Under the pieces are notes generated by a model, which was not told the origin of the DNA, searched no databases, and saw only the letters and a program-made list of their open reading frames with translations. From JBARKJ01 sp963698885 (GTDB lineage Bacteria; Nitrospirota; JACRHJ01), in assembly GCA_963698885.1 (NCBI GenBank), contig CAVOSJ010000003.1:372001-436000 (forward strand): 64,000 nt of DNA. The letters run 5' to 3'. Shown here piece by piece: positions 41,523 to 51,696 of the stretch; positions within the stretch are counted from its first letter, which is position 1, and each line of letters starts with the position of its first letter. Made by a program: the position numbers and the translations under genes.

Positions 41523-42322
41523 ATGCTTCATATACTTACAGTCCATTGGAATGACGACAAATGGATCGACATCCAGTTGGATTACCTGCGCAAACATATC
41601 CGGCAGCCTTATAAGGTTTACGCGTTCCTTAACAACATATCGGTTGAGCACAGGAAAAAATTTTTCTACAGTTCGATAGAGCCCATCAAAGAACACGCGA
41701 TTAAACTAATATCCTGGCGGACATCGCGGCTTTCAATGCGGAAGGTGATGACGACCTGCTGATGTTTATAGACGGGGACGCCATACCAATAGGCGACGTC
41801 ATTTCCTTTGGGCATGAAAAACTGAAGCAATACCCCCTGGTAGCTGTCCAACGGCTGGAGAATAACGGGGACATTCAACCCCATCCCTGCTTTTGTCTAA
41901 CTACAATAAAGTTCTGGAAAGAGATCGCCGGAGACTGGAAAAAGGGCTTTCAGTGGGAAAATACGAGTGGCAGGACTGTCACCGATGTGGGCGGTAATTT
42001 ATTGAAAATCCTCAGAGAAAAAGGCCTCGACTGGTATCCCATGCGCCGGAGTAACAAGAGAAATCTTCACCCGGTGCTATTCGCTCTTTATGATGACTTG
42101 ATTTATCATCATGGCGCCGCGTTCAGGAAACCTCTAACGCGGCAGGACTTGGTAGTCAGTGCAACCAGGGCTAAAATCATTAGGCTCGCGCCCACACGCC
42201 GGCTTAAGAAAATGCTTAGTCCCAAAAAGAAGGAAATAGAGGAAAAAAACAATATCCTCTCTCAACAGGTTTTTAAAATGATAAAAGAAAATTCAGAATT
42301 TTATAAGCATTTCCAGGAATAG
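41523..42322 (+). CDS. Glycosyltransferase-like protein, frameshifted
   Basis: About 266 residues after correction. The N-terminal part (MLHILTVHWNDDKWIDIQLDYL) loses frame near 41,708; restoring one base gives ILADIAAFNAEGDDDLLMFIDGDAIPIGD, where DGD is a typical GT-A metal-binding DxD. QRLENNGDIQPHPCFCLTT follows, as in small polysaccharide transferases. The 186 residues from 41762 are in one frame. It belongs to the AT-rich island; the substrate is unknown. Confidence 0.65.
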
Positions 42323-42360
42323 AATCCGGTCCATATTTTTGTAGGAAACATAGGAACATA

Positions 42361-43393
42361 ATGACCAAGTGTATAGTTGTTTTAGGGATGCATAGAAGCG
42401 GGACTTCGGCCTTGATGGGCGTTTTGAAGTCTTTTAGCGTTGAAATGGGTTCGAACCATATAATTCCAAGACCAGACAATACAAAGGGGTTTTTTGAACT
42501 CCTTGATATAAACAAACTAAATGACAGAATATTTGACAGTCTCCACTCTTCGTGGGACAGCTTATATGCCTTACCGGAAGACTGGTGGAATGGACGCGAC
42601 ATTGATGGATATAGAAAAGAGATATCGGAGATAATAAAAACAAATTTTGGAAATGCGGGCATAATAAGCATTAAAGACCCCCGCCTATGCAGATTGCTTC
42701 CCTTATGGTCCGAAATATTCGAAGAGCTTGGGATCGATCCTTATTTCATCATCCCGTTGCGAAACCCCTTGGAAATCGCGAATTCATTAAGGATCAGAGA
42801 CGGGTTTTCCCTGGAAACATCGTTGATCTTATGGATGATATACATGCTCGATGCGGAACTTTACAGCAGAAAATATCCCCGCGTGTTCACAACCTATTAC
42901 GGTTGCTCAAAGACACCTCAAATACTATGAACAGCATCTCAAGTACATTAAATATTAAATTCCCAAAAGCTATCAGGACGTCAAGGAGGAGGTTGCGCAT
43001 TTCCTGGACCCTGGTCTGAAACATCATAACCGGGATTCGGCCCCTATGGACAAGGTTTGGGCGAAGGATATATTCAACTATTATGGGGTCTTGTCTAACC
43101 TTGTGGGCAAGGAGGCAGCCAGCGACGATGACCTCTCAGAGATTGACAAGATACGGAATCGTTTCTTCGAGCCCCAGAATAAGATTTTTTACAATCAGGA
43201 CGTAATAGATATATTAACGGAAAGAGAACGCGTCATAAAGGAAAGAAACCGCGTCGTCGCCGATAAAGCCAGGTACGATTCCCGTTTTATACATATGCCG
43301 GGACTAAAGAGGATGGAACAGAATTTTAGAAGAAATGTTATTTATCCGATAAAAGATTTTTTATCAATTGGTAAAAAGGCGCGAAATCATTAG
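42361..43393 (+). CDS. Sulfotransferase family protein, with two frameshifts
   Basis: The PAPS-binding 5' loop GMHRSGTSAL (about residues 9-18) and the conserved PLRNPLEIANSLRIRDGF region identify a sulfotransferase, probably modifying a surface polysaccharide. The frame breaks near 42,901 (after VFTTYYG) and near 42,972 (before SYQDVKEEVAHFLDPG); both look like one missing base. Corrected, the protein has about 344 residues ending in a coiled-coil and basic tail. It sits beside a sulfatase-like gene and glycosyltransferases. Confidence 0.75.
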
Positions 43394-43453
43394 ATAGGTC
43401 ATGCTAAATAAAAATGGCCTAGCCATCCTTCTCGTTCAAAACCAGTATAAATA

Positions 43454-44979
43454 ATGAATAAAAATCTCAAAATACTGTGTATCAGTCCGGAAGTGGACGC
43501 TCCTTTCATCATCAATATCCTGCAGCCGCTTGAGATATTGAAGGCGGGTGAAGTCGCATTTACTGTGATCAAGGAAAAAGACGCGCTGATACAGGACGTG
43601 ATGGGGCACGACATCGTACTTTTCTTCAGGAATTCGTCCCCCTCCACGTTGAAGCTGCTGCACTTCTCCAAGCTGGCCGGAAAGCCGTCATGTACGCCGT
43701 CGACGACAATTTTTTTGAGCTTTCCCGCTCCGAAATAGGCCCCATGAAAGAGGCCGAGCTTAATGCCTATTCAGGCTATATAACGAACTCCGACCTCGTG
43801 ATGGTGTACTCCGACCTGATGGTTGAACGGGTTCGCCCGCTCAATGAAAAAGTAATAAAAACCGCCCCGGGAGGCATTGATTTTTCTGCTTTCGAAGGGT
43901 TGAAGCGGCCGCCGCGCCAGGAGACGATAAAAATAATCTATGCCACGTCCCGCTATAAAAACGACATCCTTTCCGGGCTGTTTCTGCCCGCACTGAAGAA
44001 AATACTTCTGGAATATCAAGGACTGGTCGAGATAGACTTATGGGGCTACATGCCTGAAGGACTCGAGGATACTCCGGGCGTAAACCATGTCGAAAAGATG
44101 GAATACGCCAGATACATGAAGAGGCTTTACTCTGGTGGTTTCGACATCGGCCTCGCCCCGCTCAAAGACGATTTATTCCACAGGTCGAAGACGAACACGA
44201 AATTCAGGGATTACGGCGCCTGCGGGATTGCAGGCATTTATTCGGACGTGGACGTTTATTTCAATGTGGAAGACGGCAAGACGGGCCTGCTTGTAGAGAA
44301 TAACGATAACGCCTGGTATGGAGCCATGAAGAGGCTGATTGAAGATGTAAATTTGCGCGACTCCATCAAAAGTAACGCATACGGGTATGTCAGAAATAAC
44401 TATGACATGAATGCGACGGCGGACATTCTCTATGAAACTTTACGGAAAACGACAATTAAAAAAAGCGCTAAAGAAGCCAGGATTCCCGTGAAAAACAGGA
44501 TAGCTGCACAGTTTCTGGACTTGCGACCCCCACGTATTCTCTTTATATCTCCGCCCCGCGGCAATATGATAAAAGACCTGCCGCGCCTGATGAAGTCGTA
44601 CGGGTATCCGTTTAAATTCGTGGAGGCAAAATCTCCCGCAGACATAGAGCTTACCTCTAAGCTTAAAAGATCCATAGCGTTCAGCGATGCGGTCGTTTGT
44701 CTTGACATGGATTGCAATGTTTTTGGTTCCGAGGCGCCAGAGGGCAAGGTCTTCTCATGCAAGGACGGGGATATTATCAATGTCATAAATGAGATAGAGA
44801 GAACCTATTACAGTGGGATCCACTATTCGTTTTCTTCAAAGGCCATTTGGACAAGGTTAAACTTCTTTCGAAACTTCTTGAGCGAAGTCCTGTTCAAAAA
44901 GACGAAGATCAATAATTTGGAGCAGTTTTTCAGGAAGTCTGTCCGCAACCCCGTCAGGGACTTTTTAACGAAAAAATAA
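43454..44979 (+). CDS. Glycosyltransferase (GT4-like), frameshifted
   Basis: About 508 residues after restoring one base near 43,680, where KLAGK is followed by VMYAVDDNFFELSRSEIG in another frame. The donor-domain pattern is GFDIGLAPLKDDLFHRSKTNTKFRDYGACGIAGIYSDV (about 230-270) and later ENNDNAWYGAMKRLI. The last 150 residues have no recognised domain; an oppositely directed glycosyltransferase begins (by its stop) five bases beyond. It is the last gene of the plus-strand island. Confidence 0.7.
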
Positions 44980-44984
44980 GAATA

Positions 44985-46004
44985 TCAGGCGGGTTTTCCG
45001 GCGGTCCTGGCAATGCCTTCAAGCAGCGATACGTATCTTTCAAGATAATCTTTAAGCGAAAACTTCTCCGCCACGGTCTTCCGGCCCGCCGCGCCCATCT
45101 TTTCCCGCAGGGACTTGTCAGAAAGCAGTTTGGTCAGATGCGCTTCCCACTCCTCGTTGGTGGCGGAAAGGAACCCGTTAACACCGTGTTCCACGATGTC
45201 GCTGTTTATGCCCACGGGGGATGCAACCACCGGCACGCCCACCGAAAAATACTGGAGTATCTTGAACCCGCACTTGCCCCTGCTCCAAATATCGTCAGTC
45301 AGCGGCATAAGCCCGATATCCATCTCGCGCAGGAACTCCAGTTCGCTCTCTATGCTCCATAATCTTTTATTAATTTTGACCCCTTCAATATCGGGGAAAT
45401 CGCTGCATACGACTGAAATGGCTATATCGGGAAATTTCCGGGCGAGGTTTTGAAATACCGGGGCCAGGGCATCCAGGTAGAAAAGGTTCCCCGGCAGGCC
45501 TATCCAGCCAATTACCACTTCGTTTCTTTTATTCTCCGGCGCGGCTGGAGTATATAATTTTACGTCTACCGGAGTCGTCATTATTTCCACCCTCCGGCAG
45601 TGCTTTTTCGCCTCGTTTGCCAGGAACTCGTTCCCGGCCACGGCTACTTCCGATATCTCCATTATCTTCCTGAACCGGCCGGTGAATTTATCGGTCATCG
45701 GCTGTTTCCGCCTGGCCTCCGTATACATTATCGCATCGTCAAAATCGAATATTATCTTCTTCCTGAGGGCCTTCAAAAGGCGCACTTCGAGCGGGTTGAA
45801 AAGCTTTTTGTGCAACAGGATGACGTCAGTCCTCGTTAGTTGCAGGAAAAGGCGCACCCTCCCCATTAAACTCTTGGGCACGTCGCGTACCTCGCAGCGC
45901 CAGCCTCTTTTGCGCATTTCATAGGCGACCGGATATATCCTGAGGCGGCTGTTGGGGTCCTCTTTCTTATGGACTACGAAAGCTATGTCGATTTTTTTCA
46001 TCAT
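44985..46004 (-). CDS. Glycosyltransferase family 4
   Basis: The 339-residue GT-B protein has an unusual N-terminus (IDIAFVVHKKEDPNSRLRI, DFDDAIMYTEARR near 92) and the donor-site run DIGLMPLTDDIWSRGKCGFKILQYFSVGVPVVASPVGIN (about 230-270). It resembles transferases of LPS core clusters. It overlaps the next glycosyltransferase by four bases. Confidence 0.8.
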   Translation of the reverse strand: MMKKIDIAFVVHKKEDPNSRLRIYPVAYEMRKRGWRCEVRDVPKSLMGRVRLFLQLTRTDVILLHKKLFNPLEVRLLKALRKKIIFDFDDAIMYTEARRKQPMTDKFTGRFRKIMEISEVAVAGNEFLANEAKKHCRRVEIMTTPVDVKLYTPAAPENKRNEVVIGWIGLPGNLFYLDALAPVFQNLARKFPDIAISVVCSDFPDIEGVKINKRLWSIESELEFLREMDIGLMPLTDDIWSRGKCGFKILQYFSVGVPVVASPVGINSDIVEHGVNGFLSATNEEWEAHLTKLLSDKSLREKMGAAGRKTVAEKFSLKDYLERYVSLLEGIARTAGKPA

Positions 46005-47113
46005 AGGCTAAGATAAATCTCTTCGACTTTTCTCGTGACGTTCGCGCTCCCGTAGTATTCACTTGCGCGCGCCTTTGCGCGGGCGGAGTACTCTTTCATC
46101 AGCGCGTCATCCCGGATAAGGCCGGATATCGCCCCGGCAAGCGCCGCCGGGTCGCCCGGAGGCACTATCATCCCGCAGAAGCCTTCATCAAGCTGCTCAG
46201 GCATTCCGCCCACGGAGGTCACGACAGAGGGCACGCCCGCCGCCATGGCGTCCAGCAGGGAAAGGGGCGCCCCTTCCCACAGGGAGGGCATGACGTACAG
46301 GTCCATGGCCTTGTAAAGGACAGGTATGTCGTGCCTCTCTCCCATGAAGATTATATCGTCCGATATTCCCAGTGAAGACGCGTGTTCCTTCAACGCCCCT
46401 TCAAGCCTGCCGCCGCCTATAAGCATGGCTTTGGCGTCAGTCCCTTGTTTTTTCAGGATTGAGAGGGCTTCGATCAGATATGACTGCCCTTTCGCCTCGA
46501 CTAAACGCCCTACCGTACCTATCAGGACCCCCTTTTTTGAAAGTCCAAGCCGCTCTCTGGCCTCTTCCATCGTCAGGCCGGTCTGCATCCTCTCGTAATC
46601 TATACAGTTCGGTATTACCGCGACTTGATCCGGCTGGAATTTATCGTGCTTTACGACGTCTTTTTTTACCGGCTCGGATACAGCGATGACGGCGTCGGTA
46701 GAATGAGCAAGGAACCTGTTAATCAGGACCCGGTGAGGCTTCAGTTTCGAATAGACGTTCTGGACCTGGAGCACGCATTTTGGCCTGACGGCGGGAGGCG
46801 AGAGCACGGCCGCGATCCTGCCGTACAGTCCCGCATGATAGAGGTGCACGTGGAGGATGTTTATTTTACGTTCGGAAATGATCTTCTTTATTTCTCTGAC
46901 GGCGCCCATGTCAAAGCTCTTTTTTTTCATCCGGCCGAGCGCAATGACTTCGAAACCCAGCGCCTCTATTCTCTCCCCGATTATACCTTTGTCGGCAATG
47001 CAGCAGGTGATGGGGTTGAACCGGGAGCGGTCGATCTTCTGCAGGACGTTCAGCCAGAATATCTCCGCCCCTCCGACCGGCATAGTTGCAAAAAGGCTTA
47101 AGACGTTTATCAC
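46001..47113 (-). CDS. Glycosyltransferase family 4
   Basis: GT-B protein with VLSLFATMPVGGAEIFWLN at the N-terminus and MPSLWEGAPLSLLDAMAAGVPSVVTSVGGMPEQL in the donor domain (about 275-310). The reading frame extends upstream to 47221, but GTG 47113, which overlaps the stop of the heptosyltransferase gene, places VINVLSL at the start as in relatives. The resulting 370 residues are typical. Acceptor and sugar are unknown. Confidence 0.82.
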   Translation of the reverse strand: MINVLSLFATMPVGGAEIFWLNVLQKIDRSRFNPITCCIADKGIIGERIEALGFEVIALGRMKKKSFDMGAVREIKKIISERKINILHVHLYHAGLYGRIAAVLSPPAVRPKCVLQVQNVYSKLKPHRVLINRFLAHSTDAVIAVSEPVKKDVVKHDKFQPDQVAVIPNCIDYERMQTGLTMEEARERLGLSKKGVLIGTVGRLVEAKGQSYLIEALSILKKQGTDAKAMLIGGGRLEGALKEHASSLGISDDIIFMGERHDIPVLYKAMDLYVMPSLWEGAPLSLLDAMAAGVPSVVTSVGGMPEQLDEGFCGMIVPPGDPAALAGAISGLIRDDALMKEYSARAKARASEYYGSANVTRKVEEIYLSL

Positions 47114-48171
47114 TTGTCCCACGACCCCAGCAGTTCTTCTATCGCACAGACGACCTCCGGCACCGTTATGGCTTCCAGGCAGTCGCTTTTTTTGCTCCCG
47201 CCGCAGCCGTCCTTCCGGCACGGCAGGCAGGGAAACATATCCTTCTTCATCACCACACGCGCCTTATCCGTAAACGGCGCCCAGACCTTGTAGTCCGATG
47301 GTCCGAAAAGTGCCACCACGGGCGTCCCGACCGCCGCCGCCATGTGCATCGGCGCGGAATCCACTCCGAAGAACAGCCTGCTCATCTTAAGGATCGACGC
47401 GAGCTGCCCCAGGGTCAAAAGGCCGGTTAAGTCTATGGGCGGAGACTTGGCAAGCGATGCTATATGCGCCGCCTTCTCCGTCTCTTTTTTGTCCGGACCG
47501 GAGGTCATTATCACCCTTAGACCCTTTGCCTGAAGGTAGTCGATAACTTTGGCGACTGATTTATCGTTCCAGCACTTGAACAGCCAGCGGGAGGTCGGAT
47601 GCACCGTGGCTATCGGCTCGTCACCCTTCATCCCCTGGTCTTTGAGCAGTCCCCGGACATATTCGTCGTCATTTCTGGACGTATAAAGCTCCAGCTTCTG
47701 ATTGGCCGGCTCGATTCCAAGCGGTCCGACCATCTCCAGGTCCATCAGCGCCCGGTGCCTGTCCCATATCTGGGGGACGAGGCTGGTGAAAAGCCGGCCC
47801 TTGCCCCAAAAACCTTTTCCTTTCGGGTCCGCTCCAATCCTTATCTTCGCCCCGGAAGCCAGGCACATTACGGCGCCCCTGTCGCCTTCGGTCATGTTGA
47901 TCGCGATGTCAAATTTCTTGTCACGGAGCGATTTCAGGAGCTTTAAATCCTCTATCAACCCGCTCCCCTTGGTGAACGTGAGGACTTCATTGACGCAGGG
48001 GTTGGACGTTAGCAGGTCTTCCATCCCGTCAGGGACCACGGCGGTTATTTCAGCATCCGGCATGGCGTCTTGCAGCGCGCGAAGCATCGGGGTCATCATC
48101 AGGACGTCTCCGATGTGCCTGAGCTTTATGACCAGGACCCTCTTTGCCTTTTCCAGCTTGACCTTGCCCAT
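47110..48171 (-). CDS. Heptosyltransferase family 9 protein
   Basis: The 353-residue GT9 enzyme has IKLRHIGDVLMMTPMLRAL near residue 15, ATVHPTSRWLFKCW near 190 and FGVDSAPMHMAAAVGTPVVALFGPSD near 268, the ADP-heptose-binding signature. It is the WaaQ-like type, adding a heptose to the LPS core. Its stop overlaps the next gene by four bases. Confidence 0.87.
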   Translation of the reverse strand: MGKVKLEKAKRVLVIKLRHIGDVLMMTPMLRALQDAMPDAEITAVVPDGMEDLLTSNPCVNEVLTFTKGSGLIEDLKLLKSLRDKKFDIAINMTEGDRGAVMCLASGAKIRIGADPKGKGFWGKGRLFTSLVPQIWDRHRALMDLEMVGPLGIEPANQKLELYTSRNDDEYVRGLLKDQGMKGDEPIATVHPTSRWLFKCWNDKSVAKVIDYLQAKGLRVIMTSGPDKKETEKAAHIASLAKSPPIDLTGLLTLGQLASILKMSRLFFGVDSAPMHMAAAVGTPVVALFGPSDYKVWAPFTDKARVVMKKDMFPCLPCRKDGCGGSKKSDCLEAITVPEVVCAIEELLGSWDK

Positions 48172-48173
48172 GG

Positions 48174-48929
48174 CTACTTCTTTTCTTTCAGCTGCATTTC
48201 AAGGAGCTTCGCGTATTTTGAAAAAACGTAAAAAGAATACAGCCCTGCAAGCAGAAACCCATATATACCGTCCAGGAAGCCCCTTTTCAGGAAGAACATC
48301 TTCACAAAAGTTCCAAGCGGCCTGAAAATCATATCGGCAATACTTGCCGTCCGGCCGTCCTTACTCAACTCCTGTGCCGCGAGGGTCGAGTATTTATCCA
48401 TCCTCCGGAGGTAATCCGAAACGCTGTCGTAGGTAAAATGGAGCATGGGGTTTTTTAAATACCCCGCCTCCCCGGCAAGCGCGACGGCTTCATGCACGGC
48501 CCGCTCTTTAAGCCGTCCCCGCCTCCTGTCGAAAAGGCGGACGGAGTAGTCCGGATACCAGCCGCCGTGTCTTATCTCCCTGCCCATGAAGTGGTTCCTG
48601 CGCGGGCAGTAATATCCGGGCTTATCCGGCCCGGCCTCCATAAGCCTCTTTATCTCCCCCGCAAGACCGGGCGTTATCCGCTCGTCCGCGTCCAGGACGA
48701 ATACCCAGTCGTTTCCGGCCAGATCTACCGCCCGCTGTTTCTGCCCGGAGAAACCGCGCCACTCTTCCTGAAAGACCTTATCCGTGAACCCCCTGCAAAT
48801 CTCCGGCGTCCCATCCGTGCTGAAGGAGTCCAGCACCACCACCTCATCAGCGAAAGACGCGCTATCAAGCGCCTCCCGGATATTTTTTTCTTCGTTCAGC
48901 GTGATGACGACGACTGACAGGGCGGTCAT
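48174..48929 (-). CDS. Glycosyltransferase family 2, LPS core (WaaE-like)
   Basis: The 251-residue GT-A enzyme starts VVVITLNEEKNIREALDSA, carries the DADERITP metal-binding motif near residue 88, and has RNHFMGREIRHGGWYPDYSVRLF (about 127-149), a signature of WaaE/KdtX-like core glucosyltransferases. A C-terminal hydrophobic stretch (about 215-240) may associate with the membrane. The ORF ends three bases before the heptosyltransferase. Confidence 0.85.
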   Translation of the reverse strand: MTALSVVVITLNEEKNIREALDSASFADEVVVLDSFSTDGTPEICRGFTDKVFQEEWRGFSGQKQRAVDLAGNDWVFVLDADERITPGLAGEIKRLMEAGPDKPGYYCPRRNHFMGREIRHGGWYPDYSVRLFDRRRGRLKERAVHEAVALAGEAGYLKNPMLHFTYDSVSDYLRRMDKYSTLAAQELSKDGRTASIADMIFRPLGTFVKMFFLKRGFLDGIYGFLLAGLYSFYVFSKYAKLLEMQLKEKK

Positions 48930-49097
48930 TTATGAAAGCTTCTCCGCCTCGTCGATTAACATCACGGGTATGCCGTCTTTCACCGGGTATTTCAGCTTGC
49001 ACGCATCGCAGACAAGGCCGTCGCCGCTTTCGGTCAGCCGGAGAACTCCCTTGCACTTCGGGCATGCCAGGATTTCAAGCAGTTCCTTGCTTATCAT
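48930..49097 (-). CDS. UPF0434 / Trm112-like small zinc-ribbon protein
   Basis: This 55-residue protein starts ISKELLEILACPKCKG and has CDACKLKYPV followed by DGIPVML, the complete YcaR/Trm112 pattern. Four cysteines in CxxC pairs form a zinc ribbon. Its stop (48930-48932) abuts the WaaE-like gene start, and its start at 49097 overlaps the heptosyltransferase stop by 23 bases. The family is found beside lpxK and kdsB in many Gram-negative bacteria; its role is unknown. Confidence 0.9.
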   Translation of the reverse strand: MISKELLEILACPKCKGVLRLTESGDGLVCDACKLKYPVKDGIPVMLIDEAEKLS

Positions 49098-50133
49098 CTT
49101 TTCCCTCCAGCATCTCCTCCGCCGTATGGAGGACGTCTTCGACCGTAATCTCCTTCATGCACCGCATATCGCGTTTTGTGTCCGTACATTCCTTCTTTAA
49201 ACACGGAGCGCAGGGCGCGCCGGAGGTGATTACCCTGTGGCCGCTTCCATAAGGGCCGGTGCGTTCCGGAATCGTCGGGCCGAATATCGCCAGCACGTCC
49301 GTACCGACTGCCGCCGCAATGTGCATTGGACCGGAGTCATTGGTTATCATAAGCCTTGCTTTGCCGAGTAACGCCGCAAGGCCTTTCAGAGAGGTCTTTC
49401 CGAAAGCGAGGCTCTCACGGCCCGCACGGTCTTCAAATGCGGACATCACGCCCGCTTCATCCGCGCTCCCGATAAATATGTATTTCAGCCCCTTCCGTTC
49501 CTTAAGCGCCAGGGCGAGGCGGACGAAATTTTCCGCGGGCCACCGCTTGGTAATCCATCTCGACGAGGGCGCGATAGCTATGAATTCCTCGCCTTCGTTT
49601 ATGCCAGCGTCTTTTAAAACACGGCCCGCCTCGATTAAATCTTCCCGGCCAGCCGTAATATTGAATTCGGGCGTCTCAGGCGCCGGAATGCCGAAAGCTC
49701 CGAAAGTGAGAAGGTAGCGGTCAACGGCGTGCATTTCAGGGTCCGGCACGGGGATTTTTTTATTATAAAAAAAATGAGCGCCCTCACGAGCGTTCCGGAG
49801 GCCGATTTTCTCCCCTGCCCTGCACGCAAAAATTATAATCCCGCTCCGTAAAAGCCCCTGGAGGTCAATCGCCGCATCGTACTCCTCGGCCCTCAGCGCC
49901 TTCATGAACCTCGACAGTTCGCCGCATCCGCCCTTCGACCTGTCGAAGGCGATGACGTTTGTGATCGCGGGATGGCCGCTCAGTACCGGCTCATACGCCT
50001 TAAAGACCGCCCAGTCCACCTGGACCCCGGGTACCGCCTTTTTCAGCGCCGCCGCGACCGGCAGGGCATGGATTATATCCCCCAGCGAACTCGGCTTTAT
50101 TATAAGGACTTTTTTGAGTCGCCGATTATCCAA
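49075..50133 (-). CDS. waaC: LPS heptosyltransferase I-like (GT9)
   Basis: The 352-residue protein begins IKPSSLGDIIHALPVAAALK, as in WaaC, which adds the first heptose to Kdo. A central SRWITKRWPAENFVRLA segment (about 190-206) and ITNDSGPMHIAAAVGTDVLAIFGPT (about 265-290) complete the GT9 pattern. The C-terminus has the cysteine stretch CAPCLKKEC. Assignment to WaaC rather than another GT9 is from the N-terminal motif. It overlaps gmhB by 34 bases. Confidence 0.82.
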   Translation of the reverse strand: MDNRRLKKVLIIKPSSLGDIIHALPVAAALKKAVPGVQVDWAVFKAYEPVLSGHPAITNVIAFDRSKGGCGELSRFMKALRAEEYDAAIDLQGLLRSGIIIFACRAGEKIGLRNAREGAHFFYNKKIPVPDPEMHAVDRYLLTFGAFGIPAPETPEFNITAGREDLIEAGRVLKDAGINEGEEFIAIAPSSRWITKRWPAENFVRLALALKERKGLKYIFIGSADEAGVMSAFEDRAGRESLAFGKTSLKGLAALLGKARLMITNDSGPMHIAAAVGTDVLAIFGPTIPERTGPYGSGHRVITSGAPCAPCLKKECTDTKRDMRCMKEITVEDVLHTAEEMLEGKDDKQGTA

Positions 50134-50672
50134 TCAGCCGCCTCCGGGAGGTTCGCCGAGACCATGTCCGGCTCTATCCCCTTCTCTTTAAGCAGTGCCT
50201 TTTCTCCGTTGCCGAAGCCCGTCAGGACGAGTACCGTCTTCCCGCCGGCGTTTACGCCAAGCTCTATGTCCGTGGCCTTGTCCCCCACGAAATACGAGCG
50301 CGAGAGGTCTATACCGAACTTCTCCGAGGCGCTTACGGCCATCCCGGTTTTCGGCTTCCTGCATTCGCACTCAAGCATCTCGCCGTGGCGCGGGTGGTGC
50401 GGACAGAAATAATACGCGTCGACCGAAGCCCCTTTTTGCCCCAGAAGGTTTGAGAGCTTCAGGTTGACCTTATGCAGCTCGTCCTCCGTAAAAAGCCCCC
50501 TCGCCACCCCGGACTGGTTGCTGACGACTACCAGCTTGAACCCGGCGCTTTTCAGCCGGGCGAGCGCCTCCGCCGCGCCCGGTATCAGCGCGACCTGCTC
50601 AGGGTCGGACAGGTATCCGATCTCCTCGTTTATCGTCCCGTCCCGGTCAAGGAATACCGCGCGGTTAGACAT
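50100..50672 (-). CDS. gmhB: D-glycero-D-manno-heptose 1,7-bisphosphate phosphatase
   Basis: HAD-family phosphatase that removes the 7-phosphate in ADP-heptose synthesis. The 190-residue protein has the nucleophile motif FLDRDGTINEE (about 7-17), VSNQSGVARG (about 50-59) and zinc-binding cysteines/histidine in CPHHPRHG...CECRKPKTGM, then VGDKATDIE. It overlaps waaF by eight bases and supports the heptose pathway with rfaE1 at 36 kb. Confidence 0.93.
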   Translation of the reverse strand: MSNRAVFLDRDGTINEEIGYLSDPEQVALIPGAAEALARLKSAGFKLVVVSNQSGVARGLFTEDELHKVNLKLSNLLGQKGASVDAYYFCPHHPRHGEMLECECRKPKTGMAVSASEKFGIDLSRSYFVGDKATDIELGVNAGGKTVLVLTGFGNGEKALLKEKGIEPDMVSANLPEAADWIIGDSKKSL

Positions 50673-51696
50673 ATTTCGAAAGCATCTCTTCCGCCGTCTT
50701 CAGGACCTTTGCCGCGCTCACACGCTCAAGGCAATTGTAGTGCTTATGCGGGCAGGTCCTCTTAAAGCACGGGCTGCACGTTACCGGCTCCCGGACGACC
50801 GCCGATTTTTTATTCAATGGCCCGGTCGCCACAGGGTCCGTCGAACCGAATATCGCAAGCGTCGGGACGTCCAGCGCCGACGCGATATGCATCGGTCCGG
50901 TATCGTTCGTGATGAACAGCGAGCAGGTTTTTATCAGCGCCATCAGGCCCCGGAGGTCCGTCCTTCCGGCAAGGTTCACCGCCCCCCCGCGTATCGAAGC
51001 CTGGACCGCATTCGCGGTATCCAGTTCCGCTGGCCCGCCGAAGATAATTATTTTAGCGCCCGTCTGCTTTGCCAATTTATCGGCGACCTGTCCGAACCGC
51101 TCCGGGTGCCATTTTTTGGCGACACCGTACTGCGCACCGGGGTTTATGCCGACAACGGTGTCTTCTTTTTTTATATCGAGTGAGTTTAAAAGCTCCCGTG
51201 CCGAATTTATCTCATCCTTCGACAGGTAAAGTTTCGGGTAGTGACCGGCTGTTTTCAGTCCCAGTTTTTCGAGCAGGTCGAGATAATAAAAAACCTGATG
51301 TTTTTTCTTCGTCTCGCCCGATACCTTTACGCCCTTCGTAAGGAGGATTCCCCTGCCGTCCGTCTGGTAACCCATCCGCTCAGGTATATTGGCCAGAAAC
51401 GTGATAAGCGCCGCCTCGAACGCATTTTGAAGGAGGATGGCGGTCTTGAATTTTTGCTTTCTGATCTCCATGACGGCGCTGGCCAAGCCGCGCGGGCCGG
51501 AGTGCTTCCCCTTACGGTCGAGCAACAGGACATGGTCAACCGCCGGGTTTCCCAAAAGCAGTAAATCCAGCGGAGGGCGCACCAGAGCCGTAATCTCGGC
51601 CTCCGGATAGCTTTTCCGTATACCCGCGAGGGCCGGGGTAGCCATGACTAAGTCGCCCACCCAGTTCGTCGCTCGGACGAGGACCTTCTCACGCAT
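50665..51696 (-). CDS. waaF: ADP-heptose:LPS heptosyltransferase II
   Basis: The 343-residue GT9 enzyme starts VRATNWVGDLVMATPALAGIR, the typical WaaF N-terminus, and has GINPGAQYGVAKKWHPERF (about 180) and FITNDTGPMHIASALDVPTLAIFGSTDP (about 255-280). It adds the second heptose. A C-terminal CSPCFKRTCPHKHYNCL segment is present as in relatives. It overlaps gmhB and lies next to the acyltransferase. Confidence 0.9.
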   Translation of the reverse strand: MREKVLVRATNWVGDLVMATPALAGIRKSYPEAEITALVRPPLDLLLLGNPAVDHVLLLDRKGKHSGPRGLASAVMEIRKQKFKTAILLQNAFEAALITFLANIPERMGYQTDGRGILLTKGVKVSGETKKKHQVFYYLDLLEKLGLKTAGHYPKLYLSKDEINSARELLNSLDIKKEDTVVGINPGAQYGVAKKWHPERFGQVADKLAKQTGAKIIIFGGPAELDTANAVQASIRGGAVNLAGRTDLRGLMALIKTCSLFITNDTGPMHIASALDVPTLAIFGSTDPVATGPLNKKSAVVREPVTCSPCFKRTCPHKHYNCLERVSAAKVLKTAEEMLSKYV

